In this document: positions 34,263 to 42,692 of the stretch, piece by piece
How the letters are laid out: every line of letters begins with the position of its first letter
Numbering within the stretch: position 1 is the stretch's first letter
Origin: Streptomyces sp. NBC_00178
Lineage (GTDB): Bacteria > Actinomycetota > Actinomycetes > Streptomycetales > Streptomycetaceae
Length of the DNA stretch: 64,000 nucleotides
Reading direction: 5' to 3'
Assembly (NCBI RefSeq): GCF_036206005.1
Contig: NZ_CP108143.1
Coordinates: forward strand, 806,001-870,000
Notes under the pieces: generated by a model
What the model was told of the DNA's origin: nothing
The model's input: only the letters and a program-made list of their open reading frames with translations
The model's database searches: none
Made by a program: the position numbers and the translations under genes

Positions 34263-34888
34263 GCGAGCACGACCAGTTGAGCCCGGTCCCGCACGCCCAG
34301 CTTGACCATGGCCCGGCTGACGTGGGTCTTCGCGGTGAGTGGGCTGACGACGAGCCGTCGGGCGATCTCCGCATTGGAGAGCCCGATGCCGACCAGAGCC
34401 ATGACCTCTCGTTCACGATCGGTCAGTTCGTCCAGCACCGTGGCCGACGCGGGCTGCTTGGAACGGGCGGCGAACTCGGCGATCAACCGACGGGTGACAC
34501 CGGGAGACAGGAGCGCCTCCCCTCCCACCACGGCACGCACCGCTCTCAGCAGCTCCTCCGGCTCGGTGTCCTTGACCAGGAAACCCGAGGCCCCCGAACG
34601 GATGGCCTCGAAGACGTACTCGTCGAGCTCGAAGGTGGTCAGCATGACCACCCTCACGCCGTGCAGGGCCCTGTCCTCGGTGATCGTCCGGGTGGCGGTC
34701 AGGCCGTCCGTCCTCGGCATCCGGATGTCCATGAGCACGACGTCCGGGCGCAGTTCGCGCACCAGCCGCACGGCCTCCGCACCGTCGGCGGCCTCACCGG
34801 CCACCTCGATGTCGGGCTGTGCGTCCAGCAACGCCCGGAACCCGGCCCGGACCAGTAGCTGGTCGTCGGCGAGCAGCACTCGGATCAC
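34223..34888 (-). CDS. NarL/LuxR-family response regulator
   Basis: 221 aa. Receiver domain (~1-125) with LLADDQLL, the phospho-acceptor Asp in VVLMDIRMPRTDG (~54), and MLTTFELDEYV. C-terminal LuxR HTH (~150-210) with LTDREREVMALVGIGLSNAEI. The gene overlaps the stop of its kinase by 4 bp, indicating a cognate pair. The regulon is unknown. Confidence 0.93.
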   Translation of the reverse strand: MIRVLLADDQLLVRAGFRALLDAQPDIEVAGEAADGAEAVRLVRELRPDVVLMDIRMPRTDGLTATRTITEDRALHGVRVVMLTTFELDEYVFEAIRSGASGFLVKDTEPEELLRAVRAVVGGEALLSPGVTRRLIAEFAARSKQPASATVLDELTDREREVMALVGIGLSNAEIARRLVVSPLTAKTHVSRAMVKLGVRDRAQLVVLAYESGLVRPGWLD

Positions 34889-36180
34889 GTCGTTCCCTCC
34901 CTGTCCGCATCGTTCCGAGGGGCGGGAGCCGCCCGGCCGGGGGGCAGTGGGATCTCCGCCGCGACCCGGAAGCCTCCGTCGGCGCGCGGCCCGGCGTCGA
35001 CACTCCCGCCGAGAGCAGCCGCCCGCTCGTGCATCCCGGCCAGCCCGTTGCCGCTGCCCCCGGCGTCGCCCGCGGTCGCGGGCCCCCGGTCGTCCACCAG
35101 GAGCCTGAGGCGTGCGCCCCCGTACACGACCTGGACGTCCGCGGTGCGCGACCCGGAGTGCCGCACCACGTTGGTCAGGGCCTCCTGCACGATGCGGAAT
35201 GCGGCGAGGTCGACTCCCGGCGGAAGGGGTTCCCGCGCGCCCGACGTCCCGACGTCCACGGCGAGACCGGCCGCGGCCGCCTGTTCGATCAGCTCGGGCA
35301 GACGGTTTAGCCCGGGCGCGGGTGCCCGCGGGGCGTCACCGGGGGTACGCAGACTCTCCAGCACCTGGCGCACTTCGCCGAGCGCCTCCTTGCTGGCCGA
35401 TCTGATCGTGGTGAGCGCGGTGCGGGCCTGTTCGAGGTCGGAGTCGAGCAGGGCCAGTCCGACTCCGGCCTGGACGTTGATGACGGAGATGCTGTGGGCG
35501 AGTACGTCGTGGAGTTCGCGCGCCATGCGCAGCCGTTCCTCGTCGGCGCGCCTCTTCTCCTCGGCTTCGCGCGCCGACCGGGCGGCCGCCCACTGCTCAC
35601 GGCGCACCCTCAGCAGTTCCGCCGCGGCGAGGATCGCGACGACCCACGCGGACACGAACGCCTCCTGACCCCAGGGGGCCGGGCCGTCTCCGTCCGGCGG
35701 CAGCCACCGGTAGAGCCAGTGGGCGGCGAGCAGATGGCCGGCCCACAACACACCGAGCGACCACCAGGCCGCCCGTCGGTGCCCCGACGCGATGGCGCTG
35801 AAGCAACCGACCGCGACGGCGACGAAGACCGGGCCGTACGGGTAGCCCAGGCAGAGGTAGGCGAGTGTCACGGCGCACGTACCGCTGACGGCCACCGCGG
35901 GGTGGCGATGGCGTACGAGCAGGACGGCCACCGCTGCGGCCAGCAGCAGGCGGCCGACGACACCGAGCGGCTCCCGGCCCTGACCGTGGGCGGCGACGGC
36001 CGTCCCCAGCAGGACGGCCGCGGCGAGCACGACGGTCGAGAGCCAGGGCAGGCGGCCTCGGGCCCCCCGGCCTCCGTCGCCCCCATCCCTGAGCCATGGG
36101 GGACCTTGGCCCTCCGTGCGGTGGGACGGCTCCGGCGCCCGGTGATGTACGGCACCCGGACGGGCTCGCTGATGGCGCAT
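34885..36180 (-). CDS. Sensor histidine kinase, HisKA_3 (NarL-type)
   Basis: 431 aa. Four to five membrane segments (~48-190), a coiled linker, then HisKA_3 with the phospho-acceptor His in ARELHDVLAHSISVI (~225). The HATPase has QEALTNVVRHSG and GSGNGLAGMHERA; its G1 box is reduced to DDRGPA. ATG 36180 starts a polar, His/Arg-rich head. It phosphorylates the overlapping response regulator. Confidence 0.92.
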   Translation of the reverse strand: MRHQRARPGAVHHRAPEPSHRTEGQGPPWLRDGGDGGRGARGRLPWLSTVVLAAAVLLGTAVAAHGQGREPLGVVGRLLLAAAVAVLLVRHRHPAVAVSGTCAVTLAYLCLGYPYGPVFVAVAVGCFSAIASGHRRAAWWSLGVLWAGHLLAAHWLYRWLPPDGDGPAPWGQEAFVSAWVVAILAAAELLRVRREQWAAARSAREAEEKRRADEERLRMARELHDVLAHSISVINVQAGVGLALLDSDLEQARTALTTIRSASKEALGEVRQVLESLRTPGDAPRAPAPGLNRLPELIEQAAAAGLAVDVGTSGAREPLPPGVDLAAFRIVQEALTNVVRHSGSRTADVQVVYGGARLRLLVDDRGPATAGDAGGSGNGLAGMHERAAALGGSVDAGPRADGGFRVAAEIPLPPGRAAPAPRNDADREGTT

Positions 36181-36532
36181 ACCCGCAACGCTAGACGCGC
36201 GGGCACCCGACGCGCGTCGGCCTGACGTGGTGGACGCGCGTACTCCCGGCGGAGTAGCGGCCCGGGAATCGAGCGCGTTCGGGGCGGCACGGTAGGGACG
36301 GGCTCGGGGGGCCGGGGCGTGCGGACCAGGGGTGAGCCGATGAGGGGCGGGCCAGGGCGTGCGGACCGGGGTGAGCAGAGCGGGCGGACCGGAGGTGCGG
36401 CCTTGCGCGGTGTCGGCCGGGGTTACGCCGCGGGCGGCCGCCCCACCCGCAGCGCCGGGCCGCAGCAGGCCGCGCGAGCCGTGGACGCGCGGCCCTCCGC
36501 TCGCCTGCCGCCGCTAGCGTACTCCCGCCTCG
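36181..36532. other. 352-bp intergenic region with a short direct repeat
   Basis: Between the divergently placed start of the sensor kinase and the stop of the TetR gene. It contains an imperfect direct repeat of ~22 bp with the core GGGCGTGCGGACC at 36315-36337 and 36355-36376. The kinase promoter should lie at the left edge. No credible ORF was found. Confidence 0.5.
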
Positions 36533-37255
36533 TCAGGCTCCCCGGTTTCCCGAGCCCTGTCCGCCCAGGAGTCCGACCGCGTGTCCGAGCTCCTCGGCGG
36601 TCCGCCGGAAGAACGGCTCGCGGTCCTCCACGACCCGCTGGAACTGGCCGAACAGCTCGAAGGAGACCAGCCCGAAGATCTGGGCCCATGCCGCGACGAG
36701 TGCCGCCACCACTGCGGGAGGCAGGTCGGCGGCCAGGTCGGCGGCCATCCGCTCCGCCTCCGGGCGGAGGTCGGCGGCGAGCGGGGGCGTCGCCAGTCCG
36801 ACGGTGCCGTGGGCCTCGCGCACGACCCCGACCAGGACGAGGCCGACGCGTGACGCGGGACCGACCGTGTTCTGGGGGGCGATGTAGCCGGGGACGGGAG
36901 AGCCGTAGATCAGCGCGTACTCGTGCGGATGCGCGAGCGCCCAGTCCCGCACGGCGCAGGCGACCGCAGTCCACCGGGCGGGGTGAGCGGCCGACGCACC
37001 ACGAGCCGCCTCCCAAGTGGCCTCCGCCGCCTCACCCACCGCGTCGTAGGCATCGATGATCAGTGCGGTCAGCAGGTCGTCACGGCTGGGGAAGTAGCGG
37101 TAGAGGGCCGAGGAGACCATGCCGAGCTCGCGGGCGACGGCGCGCAGGGAGAGCTTCGCGGCGCCCTCCGCGGCGAGTTGTCTCCGCGCCTCGTCCTTGA
37201 TCGCCGCGGTGACTTCGATACGGGCACGTTCTCTTGCTCCTCGGATGGCGCTCAT
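36533..37255 (-). CDS. TetR-family regulator (WHG-type C-terminal domain)
   Basis: About 240 aa. HTH at ~20-65 with LSLRAVARELGMVSSALYRYF. The ligand-binding domain contains the sequence SALYRYFPSRDDLLTALI followed by ARWTAVACAVRDWALAHPHEYALI, typical of TetR proteins with a WHG domain. ATG 37255 begins MSAIRGARERARIE. It is divergent from the F420-type oxidoreductase gene; five operator-like palindromes lie between them. Confidence 0.9.
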   Translation of the reverse strand: MSAIRGARERARIEVTAAIKDEARRQLAAEGAAKLSLRAVARELGMVSSALYRYFPSRDDLLTALIIDAYDAVGEAAEATWEAARGASAAHPARWTAVACAVRDWALAHPHEYALIYGSPVPGYIAPQNTVGPASRVGLVLVGVVREAHGTVGLATPPLAADLRPEAERMAADLAADLPPAVVAALVAAWAQIFGLVSFELFGQFQRVVEDREPFFRRTAEELGHAVGLLGGQGSGNRGA

Positions 37256-37278
37256 GGTGCCAGCCTGCCATGAAAACA

Positions 37279-37399
37279 GAGCACCGAACAGCAAAGAGAG
37301 CAGCGCTCTTGCTTTAGTGCGCCACACTCCTGCACACTGATCTCAACCGAGAGCAGTGCTCTCGCAGGCAGAGCACTGCTCACCCAGAGAGCACTGTTC
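37279..37399. promoter_or_regulatory. Array of five operator-like repeats, consensus GAGCA-N-TGCTC
   Basis: Sites: 37279-37289 GAGCACCGAAC (degenerate), 37296-37310 GAGAGCAGCGCTCTT, 37349-37363 GAGAGCAGTGCTCTC (perfect 7-bp arms), 37371-37381 GAGCACTGCTC (perfect 5-bp arms), 37389-37399 GAGCACTGTTC (one arm degenerate). Centres are 19, 53, 20 and 18 bp apart, about two helical turns for adjacent pairs. It fills the divergent TetR/oxidoreductase promoter region. Confidence 0.8.
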
Positions 37400-37428
37400 A
37401 CTCAACCGCCCCCGGTAGGAGCCCACTG

Positions 37429-37884
37429 ATGTCGCAGCAGCCGTACTACCTCCAGGCCGGCACCTTCGCCCAGCGGATGAACAACGTCGTCGGCTGGCTC
37501 GCCCGCCATGGCTTCAGCCTCCTCGGATCCGCCGAGATGTCCGTACGGGGCCGCAAGAGCGGGCGGATGCAGCGTGTCCCCGTCAACCCCCACACCTACG
37601 AGGGCCACCAGTACCTGGTCTCCGCCCGCGGCCACTCGCAGTGGGTACGCAACATGCGCGTGTCCGGCGGCGGCGAACTGAAGGTGGGGCGCACGGTCCG
37701 CGCCTTCACCTCCGCGGAGATCGCGGACGACGAGCAGAAGGCACGCATCGTCCGCGCCTACCTCAAGCGCTGGGGCTGGGAGGTCGACCAGTACTTCCAG
37801 GGCATCACCGCGGAGTCGACGGACGCCGAAATCCTGGCCGCCTGCCCGGACCACCCGGTCTTCCGGATCACGGTCGGGAGCTGA
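37429..37884 (+). CDS. F420-dependent nitroreductase-family (Ddn/DUF385) oxidoreductase
   Basis: 151 aa, the usual size. Split-barrel flavin/F420 fold with SVRGRKSGRMQRVPVN and the ARGHSQWVRNMRVSGGG segment conserved in Ddn-type enzymes. The C-terminus ends HPVFRITVG. These enzymes use reduced F420 for reduction of quinones or xenobiotics. AGGAG lies seven bases before ATG 37429. Expression is likely controlled by the divergent TetR. The 3' end overlaps the convergent reductase gene by 17 bp. Confidence 0.88.
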   Translation: MSQQPYYLQAGTFAQRMNNVVGWLARHGFSLLGSAEMSVRGRKSGRMQRVPVNPHTYEGHQYLVSARGHSQWVRNMRVSGGGELKVGRTVRAFTSAEIADDEQKARIVRAYLKRWGWEVDQYFQGITAESTDAEILAACPDHPVFRITVGS

Positions 37885-39133
37885 CCCCGTCCGCTCCCCG
37901 TCGGTCCACCGCGTGCAGAGCGCGCTGCGCCAGCGGATGCGAACGGACCAGCTCCGCGAGCGAGGTCGTCCCGCGGGTGATCCCGGCGAAGGCGTTCCAC
38001 GCGGGACGGAAGCCCGTGAGCACCGCGTGCAGGAGACCCGGGCGCCGCTCGAACAGCCGGAGCATCCGACGTCCGACGCTCATCTCCACACCGAGGCCGG
38101 CCTTGATGGCGAACGCGTAGTTGAGCGCCTGCCGTCGGGCGTCGACCGCGTCGTGCGCCTCCGCGATGCGCACGGCCCACTCACCGGCGAGCCGCCCGGA
38201 CCGCAGGGCGAAGGAGATGCCCTCCCTGGTCCAGGGTTCCAGCAGGCCTGCCGCGTCCCCGCAGACCACGACCCGGCCGCGCGAGAGCGGCGAGTCGTCG
38301 CTCCGGCACCGGGTCAGATGGCCGGAGGATACCGTCGGCTCGAAACCGGCCAGCCCGAGCCGGCCGACGAAGTCCTCCAGATAGCGCTTCGTCCCGGCGC
38401 CGTCCCCGCGCGCCGAGATCACGCCGACGGTCAGCGTGTCGCCCTTGGGGAAGACCCAGCCGTAACTCCCGGGCATCGGGCCCCAGTCGATGAGCACCCG
38501 GCCGGCCCAGTCCTCGGCGACCGTCTCGGGCACCGGGATCTCCGCCTCGAGACCGAGGTCGACCTGGTCGAGCTTCACTCCGACATGGGCTCCTATGCGG
38601 CCGGCACTGCCGTCCGCGCCGACGACGGCGCGTGCGAGCACGGTCTCACCGCCGGCCAGCACCACCGCGACGGTGCGCCGGTCCGGCACGGCGGGCCCGT
38701 GCTGTTCCACCCGCGTCACCGTCGCGCCGGTGCGCAGTTCGGCGCCCGCCTTCTGGGCCTCCTCCACCAGACCGGCGTCGAACTCCGGCCGGTTGATGAG
38801 CCCGAAGAGCATGCGACGCGACCTGCGGGTGCGGGACAGCTTCCCGTTGAGCGAGAAGGTCACCGCGTGGATCCGGTCCTTCAGGGGCAGTTCGAACCCC
38901 GGAGGCAGGGAATCCCGGGAGAACCCGATGATTCCGCCGCCGCAGGTCTTGTACCTGGGGATCTCCGCCTTCTCCAGCAACAGCACCCGCCGCCCTGCGA
39001 CGGCTGCCGCGTACGCCGCGGAAGCTCCGGCCGGGCCCGCGCCGACCACGACGACGTCCCATACCGAAGACTCCTGCGGTACCGACGACGACTCTTCCGG
39101 CTCACGTCCGGCGTCTGCGTTCTCGCTGCTCAC
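37868..39133 (-). CDS. Geranylgeranyl reductase-family FAD-dependent oxidoreductase
   Basis: About 421 aa. FAD-binding Rossmann motif VVVVGAGPAGASAAYAA (~25-41) with LLLEKAEIPRYKTCGGG, the reductase-family PRYKxCGG signature. The second FAD motif is VVCGDAAGLLEPWTREG (~290). The family saturates isoprenoid side chains (menaquinone, archaeal-type lipids, geranylgeranyl groups). GTG 39133 begins VSSENADAGREPEE with GGGAG 12 bases ahead; an in-frame TTG at 39169 is a possible longer start. Confidence 0.88.
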   Translation of the reverse strand: MSSENADAGREPEESSSVPQESSVWDVVVVGAGPAGASAAYAAAVAGRRVLLLEKAEIPRYKTCGGGIIGFSRDSLPPGFELPLKDRIHAVTFSLNGKLSRTRRSRRMLFGLINRPEFDAGLVEEAQKAGAELRTGATVTRVEQHGPAVPDRRTVAVVLAGGETVLARAVVGADGSAGRIGAHVGVKLDQVDLGLEAEIPVPETVAEDWAGRVLIDWGPMPGSYGWVFPKGDTLTVGVISARGDGAGTKRYLEDFVGRLGLAGFEPTVSSGHLTRCRSDDSPLSRGRVVVCGDAAGLLEPWTREGISFALRSGRLAGEWAVRIAEAHDAVDARRQALNYAFAIKAGLGVEMSVGRRMLRLFERRPGLLHAVLTGFRPAWNAFAGITRGTTSLAELVRSHPLAQRALHAVDRRGADGVSSRP

Positions 39134-39326
39134 GATGTGCTTCTGCTCCCGATCCGACCAGTGACCCAACTGCTCACGGCATCCTACGGCGCGGCGCGGC
39201 CGAGCTCCGCTGTGGGAGGATCAGCCATGAATTCGTCGTACACGCAACGTCGCACCCACGGCGTCGCGCACCGTCGCGCCGACACCGCGCCATAGTCCTA
39301 ACGTCGCACCCACCAGGAGCGTGCCC

Positions 39327-40691
39327 ATGACCGCCCGTCCGATTTCCGAGACCGTTGCCTCGCTGATGCCCCGTGCCAAGGCGGAGCTGACCGAGCTGGT
39401 GGCTTTCCGGTCGGTGGCGGACCCGGCGCAGTTCCCCAGGAGCGAGTGCGAGGCAGCGGCCGGATGGGTCGCCGACACGCTCCGGGGTGACGGCTTCCAG
39501 GACGTCGCGCTGCTCGACACCCCCGACGGAACCCAGTCGGTGTACGGCTACCTGCCCGGCCCCGCCGGCGCGCCCACCGTGCTGCTCTACGCCCACTACG
39601 ACGTGCAGCCGCCGCTCGACGAGGCGGCGTGGCTCTCCCCGCCGTTCGAGCTGACCGAGCGCGACGGGCGCTGGTTCGGCCGGGGCGCCGCCGACTGCAA
39701 GGGCGGGCTCATCATGCACCTGCTCGCACTGCGGGCCCTGAAGGCGAACGGCGGCGTCCCGGTCTCCGTCAAGGTGATCGCCGAAGGCTCGGAGGAGCAG
39801 GGCACGGGCGGACTCGAACGGTACGCCGAGGCGCACCCGGAGCTGCTGGCCGCCGACACGATCGTCATCGGCGACACCGGCAACTTCCGGGTGGGTCTGC
39901 CCACGGTCACCGCCACCCTGCGCGGTATGACCATGCTCAGGGTGCAGCTGGACACCCTCGCGGGCAATCTGCACTCCGGTCAGTTCGGCGGCGCGGCCCC
40001 GGATGCGCTGGCCGCGATGATCCAGCTGCTGGCGTCCCTGCGGGCCGAGGACGGCACGACGACGGTGGACGGTCTCTCGGCCGACGCCCGGTGGGAAGGA
40101 CTGCAGTACCCGGAGGACGAGTTCCGCCAGGACGCCAAGGTCATCGACGGCGTGGAACTGATCGGCACGGGCACGGTCGCGGACCGGATCTGGGCGAGGC
40201 CCGCGGTCACCGTCGTCGGCATCGACTGCCCGCCGGTCGTCGGAGCCACCCCTTCCCTCCAGGCATCCGCGCGGGCCCAGGTCAGCCTGCGGGTGCCGCC
40301 GGGCCAGGACGCGGTGGAGGCCACGAAGCTGCTGACCGCCCACCTCGAGTCGCACGCTCCCTGGGGGGCCCGGGTCACCGTCGAACAGGTGGGCCACGGG
40401 CAGCCGTTCCGTGCCGACACCGAGAGCCCCGCGTACACGTCGATGGCGGAAGCCATGCGGCTCGCCTACCCGGGTGAGGAGATGCAGGTCTCCGGCATGG
40501 GCGGGTCCATCCCGCTGTGCAACACCCTGGCGGCGCTGTATCCGCAGGCGGAGATCCTCCTGATCGGGTTGAGCGAGCCCGAGGCACAGATCCACGCGGT
40601 GAACGAGAGCGTGTCCCCCGAGGAGCTCGAACGGCTCTCCGTCGCCGAGGCGCTGTTCCTGCGGAAGTACGCGGACTCCAAGGCGGTCTGA
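39327..40691 (+). CDS. M20-family dipeptidase/peptidase
   Basis: About 454 aa. Metal-binding motifs in order: LYAHYDVQPP (His, ~88), GRGAADCKGG (bridging Asp), EGSEEQGTGG (catalytic Glu, metal Glu), VIGDTGNFRVG, and the late GGSIPLCNTL. The dimerisation lid domain lies at ~190-340. This matches M20 dipeptidases of the CNDP/PepV-like group. ATG 39327 has AGGAG seven bases ahead. A terminator hairpin follows the stop. Confidence 0.92.
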   Translation: MTARPISETVASLMPRAKAELTELVAFRSVADPAQFPRSECEAAAGWVADTLRGDGFQDVALLDTPDGTQSVYGYLPGPAGAPTVLLYAHYDVQPPLDEAAWLSPPFELTERDGRWFGRGAADCKGGLIMHLLALRALKANGGVPVSVKVIAEGSEEQGTGGLERYAEAHPELLAADTIVIGDTGNFRVGLPTVTATLRGMTMLRVQLDTLAGNLHSGQFGGAAPDALAAMIQLLASLRAEDGTTTVDGLSADARWEGLQYPEDEFRQDAKVIDGVELIGTGTVADRIWARPAVTVVGIDCPPVVGATPSLQASARAQVSLRVPPGQDAVEATKLLTAHLESHAPWGARVTVEQVGHGQPFRADTESPAYTSMAEAMRLAYPGEEMQVSGMGGSIPLCNTLAALYPQAEILLIGLSEPEAQIHAVNESVSPEELERLSVAEALFLRKYADSKAV

Positions 40692-41164
40692 CGACGTACC
40701 GGCGTGCCGCCGGACCCCTGGTCCGGCGGCGCGTCCGCGTACCCGCGGGACCGGCGTGCGTCATGTATCCCGCGCGCTGCGCCGCACAGGTGCGTGGACA
40801 GGGCGCCGGCGGCATCGGCCCACCGCACGGAAGGCGGCTCTCGTCGGCCTGACTGCCCTGACTTCGTTCATGAGAGCGGGTACTGGTCCAACTTCTGTGA
40901 CGCGGCCACACTACGTGATGCATCTTCTTCGAAATCTCGAGGCAGCGGAGCGACGGAAGCTCGTAGGATCGGCGCAGGAATGGGGCTCACCTCAGACGCC
41001 GCTGGGAGCCGCCCGGTCGGCTCCCAAAGTGACCACACCACAGAACCTGAGAACGGGTTCAGGCACAGGTTCCGTGCAGCAGTGACGGAACGTTGCGAGC
41101 CGGGACGTAGCTGCCTCGCTGGTCAGGATTGGATTTGATCCGGCTCTACGAGGTTGGGGTGCTG
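40692..41164. other. 473-bp intergenic region at the edge of a degraded accessory patch
   Basis: It begins with the terminator of the M20 gene. Beyond ~40850 base composition drops and codon bias disappears. A 13-bp sequence, AACCTGAGAACGG (41044-41056), recurs at 41928-41940 beyond the transposase remnant. Short open frames here have no RBS and no family resemblance. Confidence 0.5.
40706..40730 (+). terminator. Hairpin terminator of the M20 peptidase gene
   Basis: GCCGCCGGACC, loop CCT, GGTCCGGCGGC: an 11-bp perfect stem, 14 bp after the stop codon. Confidence 0.75.
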
Positions 41165-41650
41165 ATGCACGAACCGAGGAGAGCTGACGTGCACGACGGA
41201 GCGTGGATGGAGAAAGCCCTCGATGACCTGCGCGTCGAACTGGAAGTCGAGCGATCGACGAAGACCGAGTTGACCACGCGGGCTGCATGGCTGGCCTTCA
41301 AGCGATTCGCACGGCAGCCCATTGCCACCGCGCCCACCCCCGACCCAGACGGCTTGCTCTTTCAGTACGGCACGTACGCATTCAGCGGGCGTCCGATGTT
41401 CACGGTGGACCTCACGCGACAGTTCGACATCAGTGACTACGGCGGTGAGCACTACCACTACGTACAAATTCACTGCGAACTCCGCTACGAATGCGAACCC
41501 GCCCTAGACGCCTTGGGAAGCTTCGACTCCTGGTTCTTCCACGACGCCAAGGCGGACCTCGATGAATGGCTCGCCGTCATGGAGGGGCACCTCGAACTGT
41601 TGCTTGCTCGTGTGCCCTCCGAGATCGATGTGTACGAGGAGCCGGTCTAG
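41165..41650 (+). CDS. Hypothetical protein in low-GC accessory patch
   Basis: About 161 aa from ATG 41165 (MHEPRRADVH); GTG 41159 and TTG 41129 are in-frame alternatives. It is acidic, with aromatic-rich segments LLFQYGTYAFSGRPMF and YGGEHYHYVQIHCELRYE, and a C-terminal helix rich in Asp/Glu. No signal peptide or TM. Codon usage is less GC-biased than its neighbours, which suggests horizontal acquisition. A GAGG lies upstream. It looks like an immunity- or effector-associated small soluble protein, but I do not recognise the family. Confidence 0.6.
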   Translation: MHEPRRADVHDGAWMEKALDDLRVELEVERSTKTELTTRAAWLAFKRFARQPIATAPTPDPDGLLFQYGTYAFSGRPMFTVDLTRQFDISDYGGEHYHYVQIHCELRYECEPALDALGSFDSWFFHDAKADLDEWLAVMEGHLELLLARVPSEIDVYEEPV

Positions 41651-41654
41651 GGCG

Positions 41655-41833
41655 TCACGCCAACAGGACTCGCTTACTCAGAAGGCCGAAGCCGGCACGG
41701 CCGGACATCCGACGTTCCGCATGTTGATCCCGTTGACGTGGCCTTCGACGACACCAGAGTTCCAGGGCAGGGTGAGGCCGGTGATGACGGCGTCACGGTC
41801 GCGGTCAATGCAGCCTGGACTGTCGGCCCAGCC
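41655..41833 (-). pseudogene. ISL3-family transposase remnant (C-terminal end, frameshifted)
   Basis: One minus frame (41833 to ~41720) reads DRDAVITGLTLPWNSGVVEG then HVNGINM. A second frame (41711-41655) continues RMSGRAGFGLLSKRVLLA and a stop. Together these match the ISL3 transposase end, consensus LTLPWNSGVVEGHVNRIKM then KRQMxGRAGFxLLRKRVLL. One base is missing between the halves, and two conserved residues are changed (R to G, K to N). The N-terminal ~350 residues are absent, so it is a dead fragment. Confidence 0.82.
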
Positions 41834-42085
41834 GCACGGACCACGGCGTATTTTCGGGCGACTTCGCATGCCGCTTGTTCACGCTCAACCGTCACTCATC
41901 GTGGCCACTGCGCGAAAGCTGTGCAATAACCTGAGAACGGACAGCAGGTGTTCACCACTTCGGGAAGCACCATCGCCCGGCACCGTTCGACTGCGACAAC
42001 ATTCACGCTTCAACCTGTACGGGCCATGGCCACCCTTACTCCTCATCGAACAAGCTTGAGAGAGTTGGGGTGCGATCCTGCACGT

Positions 42086-42481
42086 ATGAACCATCTCGGC
42101 GACGCGAACCTGCGCACCTGGACGTTGCGTTTCATGGCCCTCCTCGCAGCCGACACCCATCATCAGCTTGCCTGGCTGGGCGGGCGCGAGCTGGAGACGA
42201 AGGACGTCGTCGAGGAGGCGGAGCTCCTCTGCCGCGTCTCCGAAGGACTCGCGGAGAGCGGAGCCTTCGAGCCCAAGGATCTACGCGCCCTTCGGGCCGT
42301 CGGCCGTCGCCTTGTCGGAATAGATGCCACTTCCCGCATCGGCCCCTGGGCCAACGCCCTCGCCACAGATCCGGCGTGGAACGACATACGTTCGCTCGCC
42401 CGCCATTTCCTGCTCACGACGCTGGGCGACCGGCGTCAGCCACTGCCACGCCCCGCGCGCCCCCACACGGGCGACCACTGA
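42086..42481 (+). CDS. Hypothetical small helical protein
   Basis: 131 aa from ATG 42086 (MNHLGDANLRTWTLRFMALLAADTHHQLAWLGG, given here only by its first residues MNHLGDANLR). It is mostly helical and rich in Arg/Leu/Ala, with a polar Pro/Arg-rich C-terminus. No clear RBS, signal or TM segment. Codon bias is good from the ATG onward. It lies just beyond the ISL3 remnant. I do not recognise it. Confidence 0.55.
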   Translation: MNHLGDANLRTWTLRFMALLAADTHHQLAWLGGRELETKDVVEEAELLCRVSEGLAESGAFEPKDLRALRAVGRRLVGIDATSRIGPWANALATDPAWNDIRSLARHFLLTTLGDRRQPLPRPARPHTGDH

Positions 42482-42692
42482 GCCGTCCAGGCCGCCGCAC
42501 GCCTACACCTCGTCAGGTCTCTCGGGTCGAATCTCAAGCAGCGTTCGGCTTCTCGGTCGGCTCCGGTGCCTCCGAAGTCGTGGGATGGCCACTGTCCGCT
42601 CTCCCGGACAAAGCCACCGCCCGAAGCGGCACGCTCGGCCCCGGTGGTCCGCCGGGCTCCTGCCGGGCTGCCCGGGCATCGAACCGGCAGCG

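Noticed and set aside
39174..40595. 473-codon minus-strand open frame
   Set aside because: Antisense shadow of the M20 peptidase, whose catalytic motifs are unambiguous.
40978..41138. 52-codon plus-strand ORF starting MGLTSDAAGS
   Set aside because: No RBS, poor codon bias, and it overlaps the preferred region for the start of the next gene; not supported as a gene.
41885..42163. 92-codon minus-strand ORF between the ISL3 remnant and the 42086 gene
   Set aside because: Composition rich in Cys, Arg and His without domain signals; overlaps a better plus-strand candidate. It may be decayed IS sequence.
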